This document shows, piece after piece, positions 46,860-58,658 of a DNA stretch of 64,000 bases. Both the position numbers and the translations under genes were made by a program. Source of the DNA: Copromyces sp. CBS 386.78 (lineage: Eukaryota > Ascomycota > Sordariomycetes > Sordariales > Sordariaceae); NCBI GenBank assembly GCA_030685235.1, contig MU839101.1, positions 1-64,000 on the forward strand, read 5' to 3'. The notes beneath the pieces were generated by a model that searched no databases, had not been told where the DNA came from, and worked only from the letters and a program-made list of their open reading frames with translations. Position 1 is the stretch's first letter; every line of letters starts with the position of its first letter.

Positions 46860-49800
46860 CTACACAACCCAAACACTCTCCGGCGGTCCCATCAAACTAC
46901 TCTTCAACCCACCCACATCCACCACCACCTTCGTCACCACCATCGTCGGCTCCAACAACCACAGCCTCAACTCATGCTTGCCCTTCTCTAACCTCCCCAG
47001 GCTCTGCTTGGACACATACGCGTTCTGAATTACCGCCTCCGCCCATCCCGCCGGTTGCTTGCTCCCGTCGCCCACGGGTACCGGCTGCACTGTCGCCAGG
47101 CTCGCCCCGTCTACGCTGAAGCTGTACTTGTTCGGACTGTTCGGGTTCGCGTTCTCGGAGGGGGAGAGGTACACGGTCAGAGTGGCAGCTGAAGCAGCTG
47201 TGAATGTGTGGAAAGGGGTAGACTAGCACGTGCCCCTTGCCGCCAGCAGGTTGAGAGGGTGTCTTGGGAGGTAACTTCACTCCTGAGAGGGTGCGTCCGT
47301 AGTCGGGGACTATGACGTACTCGGGTGAGGAGGCAGGGGCCGGGGAGAAGTGTTCGGCTTCGATGGAGACGGCGCCGGCGTATTCGACGTGGCCCTTGAA
47401 GTCGGACGGGATGGCTTCGTTCTCGAGAGGAACGGTGACGGTTGCGACGGCGGTGGGGGAGTCGGTGTCTGTGATGGTTAATGTGGCCGTGCTGGAACCG
47501 GATGGTGCGGAGGCCCAGTCCACTGTGATGAGTGAGCGGGCGTCTGATGGACCACCGGGAGCGGTAAGTTTGCCTTGTGAGTTTGTAATGTTGATGTAGG
47601 ATGCGCTGTATGTGATCTTGTAGCTGTAGGTCCCATTATCGCGAGTGTATATCTCCACCCATCCGTCAACGCCCTTTGGTGTGAATGGGCTGAGAGGGGG
47701 AAGGGAGACCTGTGCTGTGGTAGGGAACGAGGCTGTGCTTCCTTGAGCAGTTACTCCCATGAGCGCATTCTTGGCAGCTGAGGTAGTGTAACTCAATTTT
47801 GGAAGCGTTTGGGAACCTGGTTCCTGCCAGTTGTTGTATCCGATGTGGTTTTGGCTTAGGATCTTGTCCCATTTTCCGTTCAGGAGAGTGTGGTAACGCT
47901 TGGTGATGGATGAGTCTGCGGAGAAGGCGGTTTGAACTTCTTTGGCGAGCTGATTGGCACTAGTTCGATGCTCATTTACGTATTTGCTTCCTATGGCCAC
48001 TTTCGTGTATATCTCAAAGATTGTCTTGCCCGCTAGCACAGGATGAAGAACCATCTCGAAGAAACCGACCTGGACGTCACTCGGCAGACTGTCATGTACA
48101 GCTTGAGCCTTCGCGAGCAAGTCGACCCATTCCTGGTTGTTTAACTCTGCCTCGTCGTAGTTGACAGTGTTGAAGTAGAACGGAGTCCTGCTCAGATCTT
48201 CATACTTCATTCGAGCCGTAAGCTTGCCGTACGTGGTCATAATATTAGAAGCTGCCTCGGCCACGGCTTCTCCAAACTGTCGCGCGCTCCAATCGGTGAG
48301 CCATGCTTTAGTACTGTCAACCGCCTGGAAGCTCTCCCTGTCCCAGGTCAAGGCCGTAAAGTGGGCAGTAGGAAGTTCCTACGGAAATAGTCAGCGGGCA
48401 CAGTAGGACTCTCGCATGGGTTTCTACATACCAAGGCCTTGAGATCTCCCACGTTGGCGATCCAGATATTCTCTTTCCACGGTCATGAGCTAGAGTCATC
48501 TGCTCCCAAGTCTTTTGCAACTGAATGGTGTTGAATCTACTTGTAGTTACGAGGATCTCCGACATAGTCGAAATGATAGTACATCCCAGAACCGCCGCTC
48601 CTGTTTGGTTCGTTGCCGATGGGAATTCTGCGGATGTTGCCCCTATTGTCATCACTCCACAGAAGCGTAACATTATCGGAGACCTTCATGCCTTTCTGCC
48701 AGTAACCCGGTACTTCCTGAGTGCTTTGTTAGTCTTCATGTTCGAAATCAAAGACCTTTGGCAACGCACCTTGTACATGACCCATGCCTGTGGGATTTGT
48801 GACAGCGGCTTCCCAAGGGCTTTTGTCAGAGCAGATTGTTGCCAGGCAATGACCTCCTCTAGAGCGGCAGCAGTCAGAGTCGCAGAAGCTGCATCACCCG
48901 AGCCTCTCGTTCCCAGCGTATATATCGTGCTCCAGTCCTTGGACCTGTTGGCTCCTTCTTGCATGAATGACTGCACACCTGCCTTGTTGCTCTTCCAGTC
49001 CCAAGAGCCCTTCAAAAACCTGCTTTGCTCTTTATCTGCTCGGGCCTGCATTTACTTGTAAGCGAAGTTTCAATGCTTCCATTTCTTCACTTGCCACTTC
49101 GTACCATGGGCTCATGATGACTTGTTCCCATGAATATCCCATACTCGGTTGCCGTCGGTCCATTCTTGGCGTCATCAAGGTAGAACATGCTGGACCACAT
49201 GGCAGGCCAGACGTAATTCCCCTTCATACGTAGCACCAGCTCGAAAATCCGCTTGTAGAAGTCAGTAATGAAAGGACTGCCGTACTGACTATCCTTGAAC
49301 TTGGCATGGCCCCAGCTCGTAAGACCCGGGGATTCATCGTTGAGGAAGATTCCACGATACTTGACCGAAGGCGGGCCTTCTGTGTAAGTGAGATCGCTCG
49401 CCCAGATATACTGCCTCTTTGTTGGAGGGACGTCAGCCCACCAGTACCATGGTGAAACACCAATCTTCTCGGCAACATCATAGGCTCCAAATACCGAGCC
49501 GCGAAGGTCGGAGCCGGAAATGACGAAGGCAGCACCTTGTCCATCCCAAGGGTTCCGAATAACTTGATACGAGAATGACTCCCATTTGGATGCAAGAGCT
49601 GTCGTGTCCAGTTTCTTGGAGGCGACTAGGCCGTTGATAAGGGTGGATCGACCAACTGTGCCAATGATTATGACGGGTCTAAAAAGCTTTGAGGAGGCGG
49701 TTGATTTCCAATCAGCCTTAACGACCGTTGCATTAGTACTGAGAACCTCCCCAAAGTCGACGGCGAGGTCATTGGCAACTCGAATGACGCCGGGCAAGTC

Positions 49801-49968
49801 ATCAGGCGCAACTCTGATTTCCGGGGCTATGTTCGGACCACCAAGTTGTAATCCATTTGGTGTTGACGAGAAGGTGAAGGGTGAGGGTTTCTTCTGGTAC
49901 GCTTCTGCTGAGGTTGCGAGGCATAGTGAAGCCAGAGCAAAAGTGAAAAGACGTATAAGAGTCATCAT
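46860..49968 (-). pseudogene. GH115 xylan alpha-1,2-glucuronidase, disrupted
   Basis: Reconstructed exons on the minus strand are 49968-49105, 49045-48770, 48716-48432 and 48378-46860. They correspond to a secreted protein of about 980 aa. The signal peptide MMTLIRLFTFALASLCLATSAEA is followed by GH115 sequence (VSPWYWWADVPP, SVKYRGIFLNDESPGL, MKGNYVWPAMW, GTSHHEPM|ARADKEQSR). Introns are canonical. Four lesions break the frame. They are a TAG where Trp is expected (48537-48539), an extra base beside it (about 48533-48536), a missing base near 48471-48476, and an extra base near 47210-47215. The last one moves the frame for the C-terminus ending PPESVWVV. Translation would stop near residue 439. 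Active relatives remove glucuronic acid side chains from xylan. Assembly error is the main alternative, though every other gene here reads cleanly. Confidence 0.78.
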
Positions 49969-50964
49969 GAACGACTTGACATGAGCGCTATTGAGAACTG
50001 AGTGATGCAATAGTCACCTTTGGAGACAGTCTTGATATAACGTCGCCATTTGGGCTCTTTGAACAAAACCATAAGAACCCTCAAGGTATCGGTTTGGAGG
50101 TTATGGTAAAGAGAGCGGATAAAGTGAGTGTCACGGCAGGATCGAGGGACGTTCTTCTAGGAGGCGAACCAAAGAACTGCCCCTTGGCGGCAGCCATAGA
50201 AGGGAACCTAGATACCGAGTAGATTAACATCGTATGTCCTTGGTCATCCTATGGATGGAATATCTTTTTGTGATTTCGTGGTGGAGTGGCCACCCAATAT
50301 CGGGGTCTGTTTAGACTCGTCCATGAATGATGGGATTTTGAAAGTAAGGATCGACAAGCTCAACAGCACAACAGTAGGTATGATGGGGTATTGAGAGCTA
50401 TGCCAAACAGGTTCATGGCATCTTGGGGTTCTGGTGGCTGATTGATGTGTATTTGCGTGGTAAACGAAGCCAAAACGTCGACGTGAAGCCACGGTGATGA
50501 AACATCCTTCCAAGACAGAGAGGAGTTGATGAAGAGAAGTTGGAAGAACGCAAGTTGAAAGTCACCACCCCTGCGCTGTGTTTGGAAGCTCGGGCCACTC
50601 CCGCGGCACAAAAAAGTCCACAGTTGGGAGCCCCGCAATTGAGCCTCTTGACGGGAGTTCTTGGACAGCGAAGCACAGCGCAACGCGGAGGCCAGAGAAC
50701 ATCGTGACAGGGGGTGCTTCAACAACTTGAACCTACCTAAGCTGCGGAGCCCAAAGAACCATCGCGACACCATCCTCGGTTGACACTGCGAAACGTCACC
50801 GACCCCTTCAACTACGCTTCCCTCCGACCAGGAACCGGGTACATATTGTTAATAATAGCGGCCGGCGGATGATGTCGACATAATAGGTACACACAGACAA
50901 TCAGCATCAACATACAACATCCTCGCTCAATCCCTCCCCAGGAGCGGCCACCACCATCACCACA
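49969..50964. other. divergent promoter region GH115 / SRP72
   Basis: No gene is seen. The last 90 bases before 50965 are CA/AC-rich and typical of a leader for SRP72. Confidence 0.45.
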
Positions 50965-53067
50965 ATGTCAGACTCCGCCATCGCCGCCCTCAACTCCCTT
51001 CTTCGCGGGACGAGCATCGACGATCATGAGGAAGCCCTGAAGCTCGCCAATTCCGCCATCAAAGCTGCCAAGGGCAACCCCGCCGACCTTACTACCGCCC
51101 AGCACACTCGCGTTGTTGCGCTCGTCAAGCTCGACCGATTCGACGATGCGCTCCGTGCCATTGCCGAAGGAGGCGCCGCCCTCGACAAGACCTGCGTTAT
51201 TGAGAAGGCGTATGCGCTCTACAAGGCCGGCGAGCTTGAGGCTGCCGAGCAGTTGCTGGAGAGCACCGGAATCCACACCCGCGGCATGAAGCACCTCGCC
51301 GCTCAGGTCGCCTACCGTGCCGAGAAGTTCGACAAGGCTGCCGAGCTGTATCAGGAAATGGCCGAGAATCACGAGGATGCCATGTACGGCGAGGAAAACG
51401 ACTTGCGAATCAACATCCTGGCGACTTACTCGCAACTAGAGATGCAGGGCAAGGGCTGGGCCGTATCAGAGGAGCACAAGAAGCTCAGTAGGGATGAGCT
51501 CGAGGTCTTTGAGACGGCATACAACGCTGCCTGCGGCAGCATAGCCCAAGGCGACTTCGCCAAGGCTGCGTTCCTGTTCAAGCGCGCCCGGGATTTGTGC
51601 GAGGCTTCAGAAGATTTGAGCGAGGAGGACAGGAAGTCAGAGCTGGCGCCCATCATCGTACAGCAAGCCTACGTTGCTACTAAGCTGGGGGATCTGGAAG
51701 AGGCTGCGAGACTCCACGAGGAAGTTGTACTCTCTGAGTAAGTGTTATCTGTGAGCTCTGGTGTCATGGACATGACTGACTTTGGATCTTCCAGTATTTC
51801 GGACGCATCAACCAAGGCCATTGCCCAAAGCAACGCGCTGATCCTCAAGTCCGAGAACAACCCATACATGGCTCAAAGACTCGCCGATACCCTCCCAGTA
51901 GTAACCGGAAACGACCGTTTGTTCGAGGAGCAGGCCGCCATCTTCCGCCGCAACAAGTACATCATCGAGCTCCAAGCGCAGAAGTTTGCGGGTGTCAAGA
52001 GCAAGACCGCCAAGATCTTGTCCAACGAGGCCGAACCCACCATCTCGTCCAGCAAGTGCGACCTGGGCGCCCTCAACGCCGCAGCTGCTTCCGAGCTCCA
52101 AATCGGCAAGGAAGCTCTCCGCCGCATCATCCCTCTGCTAGAGACCAGGCCCACCGACGTCGGCCTCCTCCTGACCGTTGTCCAACTCTACATCCAACTC
52201 CAGAACCCCGCTCAGGCGCTCAACGTCCTCGAAGCCTTCTTCAACCGCCTCGAGGCCGCCACAGCATCTGACAACAACGCCGACGTGCGCTTCGCCCCCG
52301 GCCTCGTCGCCCTCGCCGTCGCGCTCTACCGCCAACAAGGCCGTTACTCCGCCGTCCGGTCCGAACTCGCCAAGGCCGCCGCGCACTGGCAATCGAAGCA
52401 AAAAGCCGCCAGCAGCGGTGACTCGCTCCTGCGCGAAGCCGGCATTGAGCTTCTCCGCTCCACGCACCCGTCCGATTTGGCCGCGGCCGGAGAGGCCTTC
52501 ACGCACCTGGTAGCCGCGCAGCCCGACGACCGCACCGCGACGGCCGGTCTGATTGCCAGCTTCGCCACCAGCGACTTCGCCAAGGTCGAGCCCTACCTTA
52601 GCACCTTGTCCCCCGTCGAGAAGCTCACATCCGGCGTGGACGTCTCGGCCCTTCTCGACGCCGGAGTCGCCACCCTCCCCGTCGTCGCTCCCCAACAATC
52701 CCAACAAGGCAAGAAGCGCGCCCGCGAGGACGACGGCGAGACAACCGGCGAGCAACAAAAACAACAACAGGCCGCGAAAAAGCAGCGAAGAAAGAGGAAA
52801 CTGCCCAAGAACTACGACCCCGCCAAGCAGCCCGACCCCGAAAGGTGGCTGCCGCTGCGCGACCGCAGCAGCTATAGGCCCAAGGGCCGGAAGGGCAAGA
52901 AGCGGGCGCAGGAGGCGACGCAGGGCGGGTATGTCAAGGGCGATGAGGAGACGCTGGAGCTCGCTGGCGGTGCTGGGTCCGTGAAGGTGGAGAAGGCGAA
53001 CCCGGCTGGTAGTGGAGGAGGAGGTGGTGGTGGGGGCGCAAAGAAGAAGAAGAAGGGGAAGAAATGA
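50965..53067 (+). CDS. SRP72: signal recognition particle subunit SRP72
   Basis: Two exons (50965-51737 and 51795-53067) encode 681 aa. Residues 1 to about 450 form helical TPR-like repeats (HTRVVALVKLDRFDDALRAI, EKAYALYKAGELEAAEQLL, QQAYVATKLGDLEEAARLHEE). A Gln/Lys-rich linker leads to the SRP72 RNA-binding motif, KNYDPAKQPDPERWLPLRDR (about residues 596-615), and then a Gly/Lys tail (AKKKKKGKK). SRP72 pairs with SRP68 and binds the 7S RNA S-domain, helping co-translational targeting to the ER. The single 57-nt intron is phase 2. The length is normal for the family. Confidence 0.95.
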
Positions 53068-54078
53068 ACGTGTGATCAAGGGTAAGGGAGATATGATGGG
53101 GAAATGAAAAGAGGAGGAATTTGATTTTTGAGGTTTAAACTAAGACAAAGACAAGAGTATATAATACAGGTACAGATGTGATGATGATTGCAAGTTTAAA
53201 GCATGTGCGAGTACTTGGCTTTTGATGTCTTTCGATTCGCCGGTCTGGACGAGATTTGCTTTACTTGCAAGTGCTGACGTTGTTTAAAAAACCTCAGTAT
53301 AGACATTTGGGAGCGGTGCTCGTAGGATATGGTGCGATATCTTTGGCCAATGTTACAAACCCTTGTCAAGAATATACTTGAGAATCAAATCTCTTCTTCC
53401 ATCCTATTCTTACAACCGAGCCCCCCTCGCCATGCAGTTCTCTTCCTGAGTCAATCTGATGGGTATCCTGTTCCTCTTTCTTCCTCTCCACCCTTCAGGT
53501 AACGGACAAAACATCCTCCACCGAAAAGGAAAATTCGCCCCTCCAACATACGTACGTAAATAAACAACTAAGCAAAGGAAAAAGGTTGGGACCGCAACGG
53601 AAATGGTTGGCTTGGTAAACGGACGGGCCGGCCCGAGACGCTCGGGGGACGAGATAACTTTAAAGAGGACAACCTTTGTAGTGAAGTGTATTGAATAGTG
53701 TGTTGTATTGTACGTGCTCTGAGGCTACAAGAAATGAGGAATTGTGCCAACAAGGAAGGCTTCGTAGGACGGAAAGGGTGGGTGCTGTGCTGTCTGCGTC
53801 AAGGACACACGCCAAAAGGACAAAAGGAAAAGTCTTGAGAAAGACGTGTAATGTACAGGTCTTGTTTCTGTGCTTGTTTTTGGACGAAATTGATAAAGGA
53901 TATTGATATATTAATAAGATATACTCGAATCATGTGTGTATGTATGGATGGCCGTCGCACGCATCATAATAATCGAGCGAGCGAATGTGGTTCTGAAACA
54001 GATGGGTATTTTTTTTAACACAACAACAACGACGGCAACAGCACCCCCAATAGCCACAACCCAATGACAGTAAGAGAA
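53068..54078. other. convergent 3' region SRP72 / Sec7 gene
   Basis: No gene is seen. It presumably holds both 3' UTRs; AT content rises around 53890-53930. Confidence 0.45.
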
Positions 54079-57000
54079 TCAAGCATGGATAGCTTCTTGT
54101 AGTGGTGGGCTCGCAACCAACTCCTCCCTTTCCTGTAGCACGTCCGCCGCCGCCGCCGACGATGACGAGGGACGGTTGGCTTCATCGCTGCTAACCTCCT
54201 TGTCCTCCTCCTCACTGTCCCTTCGCGACGGAGAAACATCTCTCGTAGCCGCAGGAGCAGACTGCGGGGTGAAAAAGACTGTGTCGCGGTTCTCACCGCG
54301 GCTGCTGGGCGGCGGCGTCACGTTGAGAATCTCACGTCGCTCCAGGGGCCCGCCGTCTCCTTCGCTTGGTTCCGACTCGCCCTCAATGGGAGGAAGAGGC
54401 GTCCGTCGCCCGTCCGAAAAACTGACGGCGGCGTCGCTCTCTTCGTCCGAAGGAATGGCTAGATTCGCAGACGATGAAGGAACGCTCCTTGTCGTCGCAT
54501 GCTGAGAAGCAGAGTACTTCCTGTGCAGATCTCTGAAGCTCTTAGCGGTTGCAGTGCTGGCGCTGGCGGCGGAACCGCGGTGCTCACGACGCGCGTGAGA
54601 GGCTGACCTGGCGGTCAGGATGGACCGGAAGTCGGACCCCTCCGCGACGGCCTGGTCACGGCTGCCACCGTTCTCCGAGCCGAAACGCTCGGTGCTCTCG
54701 GCAATGGACGCGTCGTCGCGCTGCTTCCAGTGACGGATGCGCTCCTCTGGGGACATGTTCTGCAACTGGAGCTCCGTGCCAAAGTTGATGACCGAAGCTT
54801 TCTTGCCATGTACCACAAAGGAGCCAGTACTGCGAACGAGAACATCAGGACCCTCCTGGCCGGCCTCATCTGACACAACGCTAGCGCTGGCAGAATCCTT
54901 ACCCCTCCGGCTGCGGGCGTGGGAGATATGGCCAGCGCCCTCGCGAAGAGTGCGCTGAAAGCTGCGGCGGATTCTGTGCTTCTCCTTTTCAGACTGGGCA
55001 TTACCGTCCGTATCCGTGGCCAAGCTCGGAGGCCTCTGCTCCGAGCCACGACGAGCAGACTCGAGCAGACCGGCTTGCGCCAAAAGGTCACGCTCTTCCG
55101 CATCGATATCGTCCTGATCGAACTTGCTTTCCGAGTTGGAGCCCGAGCTCGTCAAGCCTCTTGATGGGGTTGCTGCCAAAGAGCGGCTAGAAGATACAGC
55201 ACTAGACACCGATTTCTTGCGGGGGTCAGTATTCTCCACCTCCTTTTGCTGGAACGTTGGGCCAGTGGCACTGGTTGGCGGTGTTTGGAAGACGTCGGTT
55301 TGCGGCGAGTCTTCATCAGGCTTTCTGACAACAGTAGGTACTTTGCCCATCAAGGACTGGACAGGAGACTGAGGGCTCTGCGGGTATCCCGAGGTACGAC
55401 TGGTTCTTGTGTCCTCTCTAGTAAGATGCTCCTTGCTGGGTGTCAAAGCGCCAATGGCAGTCTCGGCCTGCATGCCCAACATCTCGCGTTCCTCTTCCAG
55501 ATCCATCAAGAGAATATCTCGGTGACACTTGAGCTTCCAGATCTCCATCCTAGTCCATTTTAGCTGCGCTGCCATCCGCGCCGCGGATAGCAACATCTGC
55601 TCACGCGTCTTGGGTTGGATCGGTGCCATAATTTGGAGGTGCCTCGAGTTCCGAAGCTGCATTTCCAGCGTCTTCTCTGTCTGCAACAGCTTCTCGTTGG
55701 CATCGGCAATCTTCTGCAGCATTATCGCCCTGCGAGCGGCCAAGATGTCTTGCGCCATCTTGTGGTCAATCTTGCTTCGTGATACCGAGACTTCTCCTGT
55801 TGGTGTTTGTATACGCTGTGAACCCGTATCGAGCCTCCTGATGGCTCTGCGTCCTTGCCCGTCGAGATTGGCTCCGACCACACCCCGCATCCGCACTCCA
55901 GATGTTCTGAATGCAGCAGCGTAATTGAGCTTAGCCAGCCAGTCATTCATCTCCTCATCGTCCTCGGCAAGAAGAACCTCCTCAAACCCGCCGTGCCTGA
56001 CATAAACAAAGGCGTGCTTGTGCTTTTTATAGCTAGCGTCCATGAGTGCCACGGCACCATCTGTCGACATCAGAGCATCGGGCTTGAACTCTTCCAGCGG
56101 GGGTTTGAAGATGCACGGGTCACCGTCATGACCCTTTTTGACGTGGTCCTCGAACTGGTGCATAAGATGCTTGATCCAGGTAGTGTTGCGGAAGAAGTAT
56201 AGCTGGGCTCCAGTAAGAATAGCGCCCCACTCCTGCCATGGGGATCTAGTCTTCTTCTTCTTGCTGTCCTTTCGCCACAGTATACCGACCTTGGTGATCT
56301 TGATGTCAACGATGCCTGGATGTGCGTCTTGCGGGTTGTTCGCTGTCTGATCAGACATGAATGCGTCTGGTCGTGATCGTGCTGACACTATCTGCAGTAC
56401 GCCAGTCTTGAAAAAGGTTTTGTGGAGTTCCTTCATGTTGAGCGTCCTGGCCGTACCCAAGTAGTTGTATGGGTCCTCTAGATGCATCACATCCCTCAGT
56501 GTGGGCCTTAGGATGTCCAGCTTATTGTCGATGATCAGAGTGTAAGGATCTATGGGTTCCTTGGCAACCCGTTTTGCTGGATCGGGAGCGGCATGGGGGA
56601 ATATAGACTTCTTTTTCGCCTTATGAGCAATGATTCGCTCACCATTGATATCCAGATCATCCTCGACATGGATGAACGGCGTATATGTGATGTTGTCGTA
56701 GAAGACCTCTAGGATCTCATCAAACACGCCTTCGCCGCGCGTGTTCTTGAGGTACTCCGCCTTCTGCATCTTGTGCTTGTTGTTCTTGTTGAACACGTCG
56801 GTATGCAGAATTAGCAGTGAGAAAGCGATGAAGTATGCTTGGTCTGCGGTTGCGTAGATACCAGGATTGCACTCATGATAGCGGTTGGCAAAGGCTTGTA
56901 GGGTGCGGTCGATCTGTTGAGTCTCTTTGGGCAGCTCCGCCTCCATGAGAAGCTTGCGGATAGCCATGTCCATCGGATCTTCGAAGAACTTGAAGCTGCG

Positions 57001-58658
57001 CATGTAGCTTCTGAGAACGGCCTGCGAGAACTGGTCTGTACCCTTGGAGACAATTGCAGCAATGACGCTCCGACTGACAACCTCCAATAATCGCTCGAGA
57101 TATTTGCCCGGCGTATCATCTTCCCGACGTTCTGGTAGAATAATCGAGTCTCTTGGTAGCTGTATCGAGTTGTTCTTCGAGTTGCCCGAGACTGGCGTTA
57201 TGGGGGTCATGGCTCCTTGTTGGGTCAGCGTTGAGCTAGAGTTCTGACGTAATCGACTGAGACCAAGGAGATCCCCGAAGCTCTTCCTGCCCGTTGACAT
57301 GGACGCCCTGGCAGTTGCTGGAGGAGCTAGGTAATCCTCCGCGGATTCTCTTGGCGAATTTTTGCCTAGGGAGCTCAGAGTCGAGGACCTACCTCGCCTA
57401 TGCTGCTGTGGCCGTGTAGGTGACGCGCGGCCGGAATTCCGTGAACTTGGTCGGAAGAGAGCAGTTGCTGGTGAGCTCGATTTTGAGAAGAGAGTAGCAG
57501 AACCTGTCGGTGGCGTGGTAGCGCCATGCTGAGTTGACGGCCGGGATGGGGTTGGCGTTAAATGGGTGCCAGAGCGTGACCTCACTAGCGCGTTTGACGA
57601 AGCTGCAGGACCCTGAGAGGAAGTCGACATATCAGAGTCCTCAGCCAGGTTCCTCTTTTGGAGGTGTGCAATAGGGAACAGTGATTCGGGCTGCTTCGGT
57701 TTCCTGCGCGGGAGCCTAAAGAAGGTGGTCGTGGTGTGAACTGTATGGGTGGTCGTCGTCGTGGTTCCATATACCCTGTCGCCTGAGCTCGCATCTGACC
57801 TCGATGACTCGGATAATCGATTGATGGGAAGGGCCAACGTCGTCGTACTTTCATCGCCATAAGCTGGAGGTGCGTGATGCGATGACACTGGTCGCCTCGA
57901 GTCGTCAAAAGTGATTTGCTTCCCTCCCTGATCCGCACCAGCTGTCCGCACGTTCTTTCGACGCTCATAGGTATTATCTTCACTTCTTTCATCGACCTGT
58001 TCCATCCTGGAGTGTTCGCCGGATTTGCGACCAAACCGGCTGGAGAACCCCATCCTCGAGGGTCGTCGTTTCGGTACTACGGGTTCGAGGGTAGGCGCGG
58101 TGGTGATGATCTCGGGAGCTGCAATTGAAACACGGCATGAGTAGCTGCTCTTTCGATACAACATGGGGGAAGTCACATACGACGCGGAAGAGGGGGCGGC
58201 TTCTCTGAGGCAGCTTGGAGCTTTGCCTTTGCCGCTAGCTGAGAGTCGGACGCATTACGAAACCTCAACATGGAAAAACGCTTGGATTTCGAGGTCTCTG
58301 CGGGGACGGAGGGTGATAGGGAGTGGTCGACAGGGGCGTTGCCCGTAGGCGGGGGAGCATTACTTGACGTTGTCGCTTCCACATCGACAGTGGGCATCAC
58401 TGGGGTCACCGGGGTCACGGGCGAGACGGGAACGCTCGACAGGGGGACCTCTCCCTCCTCTGGCGTAGTTACGAGAACAGGTAGGTCGGTGGCGGAGCCG
58501 GGGGGAGGATGGGTTCCTTTGGCAGGCGGTACGGGAAGAGTGTCAAAGATGGTGTGTCGCCGCATATCAGACTCGCTGCCCGCGTTACCGCGGCGTCGCA
58601 GGAAGGGCATGGCTATAGGAATCTGCGTTCGTCGCAATCCATCGGGGACTGCATGCAT
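54079..58658 (-). CDS. Sec7-PH domain Arf guanine nucleotide exchange factor
   Basis: Two exons on the minus strand (58658-58181 and 58118-54079) give 1505 aa, or 1489 aa if the second in-frame ATG (58610, MPFLRRRGNAG) is used. The N-terminal 490 residues are Ser/Pro/Thr-rich. A Sec7 domain covers about 495-650. It has AELPKETQQIDRTLQAFA, whose Glu matches the catalytic glutamic finger, and NPGIYATADQAYFIAFSLL with HTDVFNKNNKHKM. A PH domain follows at about 765-895 (KVGILWRKDSKKKK through DWLAKLNYAAAF). Next come a coiled coil (MLQKIADANEKLLQTEKTLEMQLR) and a long acidic/Ser-rich tail. Sec7 plus PH in a protein this long suggests the yeast Syt1 group, which activates Arf-type GTPases on Golgi or plasma membranes. 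It converges with SRP72. Confidence 0.9.

Noticed and set aside
48520..48560. a very short intron that would remove the GH115 stop codon
   Set aside because: The only GT...CAG pairs here span 20 or 38 nt and would delete the conserved block; the second frameshift would also remain.
52138..53079. 313-codon minus-strand frame opposite SRP72
   Set aside because: Antisense shadow of SRP72 with low-complexity Leu/Val/Gly content.
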